Positions 27,152-33,639 of a DNA stretch of 64,000 nucleotides are shown here, in pieces; within the stretch, counting starts at the first letter, position 1, and every line of letters starts with the position of its first letter. Origin of the DNA: Trichloromonas sp034006665 (GTDB lineage: Bacteria; Desulfobacterota; Desulfuromonadia; Desulfuromonadales; Trichloromonadaceae); assembly GCF_034006665.1 (NCBI RefSeq), contig NZ_JAVESI010000013.1:1-64000 (forward strand). Direction: 5' to 3'. The notes beneath the pieces were generated by a model. It was not told where the DNA came from, ran no database searches, and saw only the letters and a program-made list of their open reading frames with translations. The position numbers and the translations under genes were made by a program.

Positions 27152-28761
27152 CGGAGATACTCCTTGAGGTTCTCGGCTTCCAGGGGTGCATAGGCGCAAT
27201 CGGCGGCGGCGAGGGGGTAACCCTGGAGGGTCAGTTGCCTGGCGCGCCAGAGATAGGCAGCGCCGAGCAGCAGGTTGAGAGCGACGGGCACCACCCGGCG
27301 CTGGGTGGGGTCTTCAAGAAAGGTGCCGGCGGTCCATTCGTTGAAGGCGCCCATGGCCGGGCCGCACCAGATCTGGTAATCGATCTTCCGTGAGCTTTCT
27401 CCCCGGTTCGCCCAGACCGGCGACTGTCCTAGATACCAGCGGAAGATCAGGGCCATCTTGTGTTTGGGCTCTTGTCGCGCCCGTTCCACCTGGCGGGGAT
27501 CACGTTTGGCAAAATAGGTCCGGGTCTCTTCCCAGATTGTTTCCAGGGGAGCGCGAAAGAGCGTGGTTTCGAGCTTTTGCCTTTCGGCGGCGGGAATCGC
27601 GTCGATACTGTCGCACTGCCGGTAAAGCTCAAGGAGACGGGTGGCGCGCATGGAAAACATGGTGCCGCGCTTGAGCACCTGCACATGTACGCCCATCTCG
27701 AACATATCCGCCGAGGGCGCCATGGTGATATCGGCCTGACGCGTCTCGGCGAGCATTTTGCGAACTTCGTCGCAGGTGCCCGATTCGACGCAGGCCTGAT
27801 TGACGGTGCCGGTGACCAGATAGGCGGCACCCATGGCGAAGGCGGCCAAGGCCGAGGACGGGGTGGCGATACCGCCGCCGAGGCCGAGACGCGGGGGGTG
27901 ATCGTAGCGGTAGCGGGCCTGAAGCTTGTCCCGCAACGCGACGATGGAGGGGAAGAGGGAGATCGCCGGGCGGTTATCCGTATGCCCGCCCGAATCGGCT
28001 TCGACGGTGATATCCTGGGCCATGGGAATTTGGCTCGCCAGTTCCGCCTGCTCGGCAGTGATCCGGTCGCCAGCGACCAGTTCCCGCAGTAAACGCTCCG
28101 GCGGCGGGGCGAGGAACTTGGCGGCGAGTTCTTCCCGGGAAAGCTTGGCGATGATCCGGTTGGGAGTGACGATCCGGCCGTTGGAATCGCGGTGGATGCC
28201 GTGGACGCGGAAATGCACCGCCGGCAGGGTCAGATCGAGAAAGGCCGAGGCCTCGATCAGGCGTACACCACGCCCAAGGTACAGTTCCACCAGCGCCGCT
28301 TCCAGATCGGGTTCGTTGGGGCTATGAATCAGATTCATCCCGAAGGGATAAGTTTTCGCACCGCCCTGAAGTTGAGCGATGGCCTTTTCCACCTCGTCGA
28401 GAGGCAGACCGGCGGCACCGAAAAAACCGAGCATCCCTGCTTCGCCAAAGGCCTGGGCCATGGTGACGGAACTGATGCCCTTGGCCATCGAGCCGCCGAC
28501 GTAGGCGTAACGCAGTCCGTGGTCGCGGCAAAAATCCGCGTCCCCGAGAGTTTCGGGAGGGCAGGAGGGAGTCATGCCGACAAAAGGGAGGCCGGACGAA
28601 AGGTCGGCCGTGTCGACGGCCCCCGCTTGCAGGCAACCCTGGTCATCGATAAAGAGAGGTATATTGGTTTGCAGCAGGGCGGCCACGGGGGTCGCGAACT
28701 GCCGCGGGGCGGGATGGAAGAGGCCCAGTGCTGGTTTCGAGCCTGGTTTCGTCTGATTCAA
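27148..28761 (-). CDS. pfaD: PfaD-type enoyl reductase (FMN, nitronate monooxygenase-like)
   Basis: 537 residues. It is a TIM-barrel flavoprotein of the 2-nitropropane dioxygenase superfamily that serves as the trans-acting enoyl reductase of pfa synthases. Signs are VGGSMAKGISSVTMAQAFGE, MLGFFGAAGLPLDEVEKAI, DITVEADSGGHTDNRPAISL and LGLGGGIATPSSALAAFAMG. The start codon is TTG at 28761, with AGGAG 6 bp upstream; no ATG fits. It is the first gene of the pfa operon and overlaps the pfaA start by 4 bp, so the three proteins are probably made together. The gene order ER-pfaA-pfaC matches that of myxobacterial clusters. Confidence 0.92.
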   Translation of the reverse strand: MNQTKPGSKPALGLFHPAPRQFATPVAALLQTNIPLFIDDQGCLQAGAVDTADLSSGLPFVGMTPSCPPETLGDADFCRDHGLRYAYVGGSMAKGISSVTMAQAFGEAGMLGFFGAAGLPLDEVEKAIAQLQGGAKTYPFGMNLIHSPNEPDLEAALVELYLGRGVRLIEASAFLDLTLPAVHFRVHGIHRDSNGRIVTPNRIIAKLSREELAAKFLAPPPERLLRELVAGDRITAEQAELASQIPMAQDITVEADSGGHTDNRPAISLFPSIVALRDKLQARYRYDHPPRLGLGGGIATPSSALAAFAMGAAYLVTGTVNQACVESGTCDEVRKMLAETRQADITMAPSADMFEMGVHVQVLKRGTMFSMRATRLLELYRQCDSIDAIPAAERQKLETTLFRAPLETIWEETRTYFAKRDPRQVERARQEPKHKMALIFRWYLGQSPVWANRGESSRKIDYQIWCGPAMGAFNEWTAGTFLEDPTQRRVVPVALNLLLGAAYLWRARQLTLQGYPLAAADCAYAPLEAENLKEYLR

Positions 28762-28866
28762 GCAAAACTCCTCGTGCCGGACGAAGTGGTCGCCGCGCCG
28801 AAAATCTCTGCTTCCTTGTCCGGTTCCGGCGGCTAGATATCCAGAAATTTTTATTTCAAATCACGC

Positions 28867-28895
28867 AATATGCCATTTAGTCGGTAAAATGGCAA
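28867..28895 (-). promoter_or_regulatory. Candidate promoter with overlapping operator for the pfa operon
   Basis: On the minus strand, TTGCCA (28895-28890), a 17-bp spacer and CATATT (28872-28867). An inverted repeat, TGCCATTT at 28871-28878 and AAATGGCA at 28887-28894, covers the spacer and touches both boxes. That position suits a repressor. The regulator is unknown. The -10 box matches only 4 of 6 positions, so the promoter call is moderate; the dyad is certain. Confidence 0.5.
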
Positions 28896-28969
28896 AGGCT
28901 TTATGGAAACCCTTGGATAAATAAAGGAATTCTTTCGTTCTTCACGAACGGGAAAGGGGTGGGAAGGAT

Positions 28970-29449
28970 ATGGGCAAAAGAGCTCTGGACGGGTTGAAAC
29001 GATTGCTGACCCTGGGTGGATTTCTGGGTCTTACCGCCTGCGCTTCCGGTTCCGCCGATGGACCGGGTCTCAGGGAGGGCCGCTTGCGTCCCTGCTCGCC
29101 AAAGCCCAATTGTGTGTGCAGCGAAATGACGGACCCAGCCCACCTGGTTCAGCCGGTTGCGGTAACGACGGAAAACTGGCCCCGGATTCAGAAAGTAGCT
29201 CGGCGGGCGGTGGAGAACCTGGGGGGACGGGTGGAGCGGGTGGCGGACAATTATCTCTGGGCCACCTTCCGTTCGCGGATCTTTCACTTTGTCGATGATC
29301 TTGAATTGCGCTTTGACGAGGCGGAAAAGGCGGTGCATCTGCGTTCCGCCGCCCGCCTCGGTTACAGTGATTTCGGCGTCAACCGCAAGCGGATCGAGGC
29401 GTTGCGGAAACAGCTGGAAGAGGAACTGCGCGGACCGGAACATCCCTGA
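28970..29449 (+). CDS. DUF1499 lipoprotein
   Basis: 159 residues. The signal peptide ends with a lipobox (LGLTAC), so it is probably a lipoprotein. The DUF1499 pattern is clear: CSPKPNCVCSEM, then ENWPRIQKVARRAVENLGG, FHFVDDLELRFDE, and SAARLGYSDFGVNRKRIEAL. The function is unknown. It is divergent from the pfa operon and shares its 200-bp AT-rich intergenic region. Confidence 0.85.
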   Translation: MGKRALDGLKRLLTLGGFLGLTACASGSADGPGLREGRLRPCSPKPNCVCSEMTDPAHLVQPVAVTTENWPRIQKVARRAVENLGGRVERVADNYLWATFRSRIFHFVDDLELRFDEAEKAVHLRSAARLGYSDFGVNRKRIEALRKQLEEELRGPEHP

Positions 29450-29476
29450 AAAAAAACGGGAGCGTCGCCGCTCCCG
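29449..29476 (-). terminator. Terminator of the nadB-aroQ operon
   Basis: An 8-bp perfect stem, CGGGAGCG (29457-29464) with CGCTCCCG (29469-29476), and a 4-nt loop. On the minus strand it is followed by eight T residues (A run 29449-29456). It lies 12 bp past the stop of the small gene at 29488. Confidence 0.88.
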
Positions 29477-29487
29477 CTGGGGAAGAG

Positions 29488-29697
29488 TCATTCTTCCTCG
29501 GAAATCTTGAAGACCTGCTGGACACCGGGCTGAGTTCGCAGTTCATCAATGGGCACGCGGCTGGTATCGCCGATAACGCCGAGGATGACCCGGTTGGCGC
29601 CGGTCGACTGATGGAAATCGAAATCCCGCTCGATAAGATACTCCTTGACCTGCTGCAGCTCGTTTTCGGTGACATTTTTTTTCATGACAATAAACAT
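29488..29697 (-). CDS. Stand-alone DAHP-synthase N-terminal (ferredoxin-like) domain protein
   Basis: 69 residues: MFIVMKKNVTENELQQVKEY and the later GANRVILGVIGDTSRVP closely resemble the ferredoxin-like domain at the N-terminus of type I-beta DAHP synthases (AroF). In those enzymes the domain is regulatory. Here the catalytic barrel is absent: the stop codon is followed by a terminator, so the protein is complete as encoded. It starts 2 bp after the chorismate mutase stop. A role as a regulator or partner of a DAHP synthase elsewhere is an inference. Confidence 0.7.
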   Translation of the reverse strand: MFIVMKKNVTENELQQVKEYLIERDFDFHQSTGANRVILGVIGDTSRVPIDELRTQPGVQQVFKISEEE

Positions 29698-29699
29698 CT

Positions 29700-29972
29700 T
29701 TACAGACCTTTCGTGCGGAGACGTTCCAACCGCCGGGATTCGTCGATGACCCGCTCGAACATACGGACGATGGCGCCGTTATCCAGAGGGCCGGGATTGG
29801 CCGCCTGCATGGCCTCGAAAATGCGCTTCTCCCGGGCCGGGTCGTAAACGGGAAGCCCCCGTTCTTTTTTGATTTCACCGATCCGGAGGGCCAGCTCCGC
29901 CCGCTCGTTGAAGATCTTCAGCAGCAGGCGATCCAGTTCGTCGATGCGAACGCGAATTTCATCAATGGTCAA
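29700..29972 (-). CDS. aroQ: Chorismate mutase, AroQ class
   Basis: 90 residues, the length of a free AroQ domain. It converts chorismate to prephenate for phenylalanine and tyrosine. Expected residues are seen: Arg in EIRVRIDELDRLLL, Lys in LRIGEIKKERGLPVYDPARE, and RVIDESRR, in which Glu takes the place of the usual Gln. An AGGAG site precedes the ATG, and nadB ends 22 bp upstream on the same strand. Confidence 0.9.
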   Translation of the reverse strand: MTIDEIRVRIDELDRLLLKIFNERAELALRIGEIKKERGLPVYDPAREKRIFEAMQAANPGPLDNGAIVRMFERVIDESRRLERLRTKGL

Positions 29973-29994
29973 GGGTCGGCTCCTGGTGGGGTGA

Positions 29995-31593
29995 TCAGAA
30001 CTGTTTCTGAATCAGGGTATCGCGCTTCCAGTGGATATCATCCGTTTCGGGATAATCAATGGTATAGTGCAGCCCGCGGCTCTCCTGCCGCTCCAGGGCG
30101 CAGCGGACGATGAGCTCGGCCACCGTGGCGATGTTGCGCAGCTCGATGAGATCCGAGGTGATGAGGAAATCCCAGTAGTAGTCGGCGATTTCCTCCTGAA
30201 TCATCTGGACGCGACGCAGCGCCCGTGTCAGGCGTTTGTTGGAGCGCACGATGCCGACGTAGTTCCACATGCAGAGGCGGATTTCGTGCCAGTTGTGGGC
30301 GACCACCACCTCTTCGTCGCTGTTGGTGGCGGTGCCGTAATCCCAGGGATCGATGGCCGGGTAGGTGTTGGGCAGGCTCGCCAGACGTTCCAGGGAGCGT
30401 TGCGCGGCACGCTTGCCGTAGACCACTCCTTCGAGCAGGCTGTTGCTGGCCAGGCGGTTGGCACCGTGGAGGCCGGTGCAGGACGATTCGCCGATAACGA
30501 AAAGATTTTCAATGTCCGATTCCCCCCATTCGTCGACCCGCACCCCGCCGCACAGGTAGTGGGCCGCCGGCACCACCGGAATCGGTTCCTTGGTCATGTC
30601 GATGCCGAAGGAAAGGCAGGTTTCGTAGATATTCGGGAAATGTCCCTTGATGAACTCCGCCCCCTTGTGGGTGATATCCAGAAAGACGCAGTCATCACCG
30701 TAGGTTTTCATTTCATGGTCGATGGCGCGGGCGACGATGTCACGGGGGGCGAGATCCCTGAGTTCGTGGTACTTTTCCATGAAGGCCGTGCCGTCCCGCC
30801 GCTTGAGAATCGCCCCTTCGCCCCGTACCGCTTCGGAAATGAGGAAGGATTTGGCGTGGGGGTGGAAGAGGGTGGTCGGGTGGAACTGCATGAATTCCAT
30901 GTTGGCGATGGTCGCGCCGGCGCGGTAGGCCATGGCCACGCCGTCGCCGGTGGAGACGTCGGGATTGCAGGTGTAAAGATAGACCTTGCCGGCACCGCCG
31001 GTGGCAAGAATGGTGATTTTCGCGCCGAATGTCAGGATTTCCTTGCTGGCGATATTAAGTACGTAGGCGCCTAGGCATTTGTCCGGGCGGATGCGGCGAT
31101 GGGCGACCTTGGCCGCGGTGATCAGGTCGACGGCGATGTGGTTTTCGTAGATGCTGATGTTGGGATGCTTGCGCACCGCTTCGACCAGTGCCCGTTCGAC
31201 TTCTCGGCCGGTGATGTCCTGGGCGTGGAGGATACGACGGTGGCTGTGTCCTCCTTCGCGGTGCAGGTCGTAGCTGTCGTCGGCCTTGCGGGTAAACTGC
31301 ACGCCCCAGTCGATCAGGTCGTGGATGGCCTGGGGCCCATTTTCGACGACCATGCGCACGATCTCTTCCTTGGGCAGGAAGGCGCCGGCGACCAAGGTGT
31401 CGCGCACATGATTTTCGAAGGAATCTTCCTGCGAAAAGACCGACGCGATCCCTCCTTGGGCCAGGCTGGTGGCGGTTTCGGAGATTTCTCGCTTGGTGAC
31501 GATGGCGACCTTGCCCTGGGTGGCGACTTTAAGAGCGTAGGAAAGACCGGCGATGCCGCTGCCGATGACCAGAAAATCGGAAATAATTTTCAT
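29995..31593 (-). CDS. nadB: L-aspartate oxidase
   Basis: 532 residues. An FAD enzyme that oxidises aspartate to iminoaspartate, the first step of NAD synthesis; in anaerobes fumarate can be the acceptor. FAD-binding motif DFLVIGSGIAGLSYALKVA, active-site region REGGHSHRRILHAQDITGRE, and GEGAILKRRDGTAFMEKYH with RLASNSLLEGVVYGKRA. The ATG at 31593 has a GAGG site; the longer reading adds 16 unlikely residues. It leads an operon with aroQ and the small ferredoxin-like protein. Confidence 0.95.
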   Translation of the reverse strand: MKIISDFLVIGSGIAGLSYALKVATQGKVAIVTKREISETATSLAQGGIASVFSQEDSFENHVRDTLVAGAFLPKEEIVRMVVENGPQAIHDLIDWGVQFTRKADDSYDLHREGGHSHRRILHAQDITGREVERALVEAVRKHPNISIYENHIAVDLITAAKVAHRRIRPDKCLGAYVLNIASKEILTFGAKITILATGGAGKVYLYTCNPDVSTGDGVAMAYRAGATIANMEFMQFHPTTLFHPHAKSFLISEAVRGEGAILKRRDGTAFMEKYHELRDLAPRDIVARAIDHEMKTYGDDCVFLDITHKGAEFIKGHFPNIYETCLSFGIDMTKEPIPVVPAAHYLCGGVRVDEWGESDIENLFVIGESSCTGLHGANRLASNSLLEGVVYGKRAAQRSLERLASLPNTYPAIDPWDYGTATNSDEEVVVAHNWHEIRLCMWNYVGIVRSNKRLTRALRRVQMIQEEIADYYWDFLITSDLIELRNIATVAELIVRCALERQESRGLHYTIDYPETDDIHWKRDTLIQKQF

Positions 31594-31718
31594 GATAGGC
31601 CTCGTTGGGCGAAGAATGGACCGACAATTGCAAGTCGGCAAGGGAGGGGAGGCTGGTTTATGACCGAACCGCCGTCTGAAAAGGGAGGGCGGTGCCTGAC
31701 GCCCATTAAAAATGCGTT

Positions 31719-31747
31719 ATTATCGGCTTGCGCCTTGCCCTTGTCAA
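31719..31747 (-). promoter_or_regulatory. Sigma-70 promoter of the nadB operon
   Basis: On the minus strand: a perfect TTGACA (31747-31742), a 17-bp spacer and GATAAT (31724-31719). It lies about 125 bp upstream of the nadB ATG. Confidence 0.8.
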
Positions 31748-31772
31748 GTTCTTTGCCGGTGCGCCAAGTAGG

Positions 31773-31801
31773 TTGAAATACGGAAAAATATTCGATATAT
31801 T
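31773..31801 (+). promoter_or_regulatory. Sigma-70 promoter of the lytic transglycosylase gene
   Basis: TTGAAA (31773-31778), a 17-bp spacer and TATATT (31796-31801), 30 bp before the ATG. It is divergent from the nadB promoter, with 25 bp between the two -35 boxes. Confidence 0.75.
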
Positions 31802-31831
31802 GCGAACTCGCCGCGAAAAATCGAGGAAGCT

Positions 31832-32458
31832 ATGAAACATTTTGCCGTCAGCGCATTTGCCGTTTGGGTTCTGTTCGTCGTCTTCCTGGTGGTTCCGCCC
31901 CCGGGGTATGGCGACATTTATCGTTATATCGACGCCAACGGCGTTACCCATTTTACCGATTGCCCGACCCATGGCCGTTATCGGTTGTTCATGAAATCGA
32001 AACGCTCCCACCCTCCTAAATCCCCCGGGGCGTCCGTTAATCTCACCAATCTCACCAAACACTATGATGGGTTGGTCAAGCAATACGCCTCGGCCTATAA
32101 CCTCGATGAGGCGCTGGTTCACGCAGTCATCAAGGTGGAGAGCAACTACAATTCCAACGCCCTTTCCAGTAAAGGTGCCCAAGGACTCATGCAGTTGATA
32201 CCCGAAACCGCCAGCGACATGAATGTGCTCAATCCCTTTAATCCCGAGGAAAATATCCGCGGCGGGAGTCGCTACCTGCGCCTGATGCTCGATCAGTTCA
32301 ACGGGAATACCGATCTCGCCCTGGCCGCCTATAATGCCGGCCCGAACGCCGTATTACGTTACCAGGGGATTCCGCCCTACGAGGAAACCCGCAACTATGT
32401 CCAAAAGGTCAAAAAATATTTTGAATATTTCCGCCAGAGCCGCAGTGCGTCCCTGTAG
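31832..32458 (+). CDS. Slt-type lytic transglycosylase with N-terminal DUF4124
   Basis: 208 residues. A signal peptide (hydrophobic to about residue 27, ending GYG) is followed by a short DUF4124-like segment, DIYRYIDANGVTHFTD, and then the SLT domain: catalytic Glu in AVIKVESNYNSNALSSKGAQ, then GLMQLIPETASDMNV, GGSRYLRLMLDQF and ALAAYNAGPNAV. It cleaves periplasmic peptidoglycan. AGGAAG precedes the ATG. It is a single gene with its own promoter. Confidence 0.9.
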   Translation: MKHFAVSAFAVWVLFVVFLVVPPPGYGDIYRYIDANGVTHFTDCPTHGRYRLFMKSKRSHPPKSPGASVNLTNLTKHYDGLVKQYASAYNLDEALVHAVIKVESNYNSNALSSKGAQGLMQLIPETASDMNVLNPFNPEENIRGGSRYLRLMLDQFNGNTDLALAAYNAGPNAVLRYQGIPPYEETRNYVQKVKKYFEYFRQSRSASL

Positions 32459-32497
32459 CCCCGTGATGTCGCCGGAGATTTTTTTGATAATTACCTG

Positions 32498-32526
32498 TTG
32501 ACTTGAAAAAACCCTTTTGCTATTAA
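32498..32526 (+). promoter_or_regulatory. Promoter of tRNA-Gly
   Basis: TTGACT (32498-32503), a 17-bp spacer and TATTAA (32521-32526), 39 bp before the mature tRNA start. Confidence 0.8.
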
Positions 32527-32530
32527 TACA

Positions 32531-32560
32531 GCCGCTCGCTGCAGGAACAAGGCGAGCGGC
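32531..32560 (+). other. Leader hairpin just before tRNA-Gly
   Basis: GCCGCTCGC (32531-32539) pairs with GCGAGCGGC (32552-32560), leaving a 12-nt loop. It falls between the promoter and the tRNA and so would be in the precursor 5' leader, perhaps guiding processing. Confidence 0.6.
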
Positions 32561-32564
32561 ATGA

Positions 32565-32639
<75 letters not shown>

Positions 32640-32650
32640 AAAAAACAACG

Positions 32651-32681
32651 AAGGCCCTGTCGTTTGACTGGGCCTTTTTTT
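32651..32681 (+). terminator. Terminator of the tRNA-Gly unit
   Basis: AAGGCCC (32651-32657) pairs with GGGCCTT (32670-32676) across a 12-nt loop and is followed by a run of T residues. Confidence 0.8.
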
Positions 32682-32840
32682 ATTTATTTTCGCTAGTTTA
32701 TAACAATCTCTTCCTTTGTTCCTCCCTGTGCTCTCAACTCGTTCCCTCCGCTTTAAAACCGGCCAGCTGTCCACTGTGCCGAAATTGTGCCTTGACAGTG
32801 CCTTTGCTGCCCATGCCCCGGTGATTCTCCTACTCGACAA

Positions 32841-33470
32841 ATGACTTCAACCTGGATTTGTTACTCAGGATCTCTTGCTTATGTGATCGGGGTGACCGCC
32901 CAGAAGTTTCGTTCGTTTACCCGCTGGACTCAGTTCGTCGCCATGCTGACAGCGCAGCTGTCCGGCCGTTGCAGTCTGCGGGATGAGGTGGACAGCCTCG
33001 CCGTTCAAGGTCAAAAGCTCTACCGCCTGGGCATCAAAGCGTTCAGCCGGGCAACTCTGGTGCGTTTCAACGAGAATCAGTCCCATACGCCCTATGGGGA
33101 GCTGTTTCAACGCTTGCTGGGGCGCTGCCAATCCCTGGCGCCACGGAACAAGAAATTCAAGCTGAAAGTGAAGATCTATCTGCTGGATGCCGCCCTGCTC
33201 GACCTGACCCTATCTCTGTTTCCCTGGGCCAAGTACCAGAAAACCAAGGGCGCGGCGAAGCTTCATGTCGGACTCGACGCCGACGGCAATTTGCCCGCCT
33301 TTGTCGATTTGACCGCGGACCGGGAGCGCGGAATCAATCTGGCCAGAACCCTCGCGCTCCCAAGGTCATCTATGTGGTATTTGATCGCGGCTACACCGAC
33401 TAAGCCTGTATCGGGGGCTGTGCGAGGATGGGGTGTCAATTTTCGATGAGTTATTTTGGTACCAAACCGC
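32841..33470 (+). pseudogene. Decayed IS4-type transposase remnant
   Basis: Residues SFTRWTQFVAMLTAQLSGRC and KIYLLDAALLDLTLSLFPWA, KGAAKLHVGLDADGNLPAFV are the middle of an IS4-family DDE transposase with a DUF4372-like N-part. The frame breaks near 33358; KVIYVVFDRGYTD continues in another frame and meets a stop, then LYRGLCEDGVSIF follows in a third. Just upstream, GDRPE in another frame suggests a further break near 32900. Both ends are missing and no terminal repeats are seen. It lies next to the tRNA gene, a common insertion zone. Confidence 0.8.
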
Positions 33471-33639
33471 CGCCCGTCTCGCCGGACGCCACAGTCGAGT
33501 GGCGTCTCTGGATTCATTAATTTAACCACCTCGCGTATGCAACTTCCTAATCGCACACAGCTGATATAGTGTAAGGGTGATGCTTGCGTCGTGAATCGCA
33601 GGCCGCGATCGTCCCTTTGAGACATGGGTTATCGAATCT
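33471..33639. other. Intergenic stretch with one short hairpin
   Basis: No gene is seen. GACGCCAC (33485-33492) and GTGGCGTC (33499-33506) form a perfect 8-bp hairpin without a T run. No clear ribosome site is seen before the CheB-CheR start at 33640. Confidence 0.5.

Noticed and set aside
28840..28895. Sigma-54 promoter for the pfa operon (TGGCAT on the minus strand)
   Set aside because: The spacing to the next GC is wrong for -24/-12; a sigma-70-like pair with 17-bp spacing fits better.
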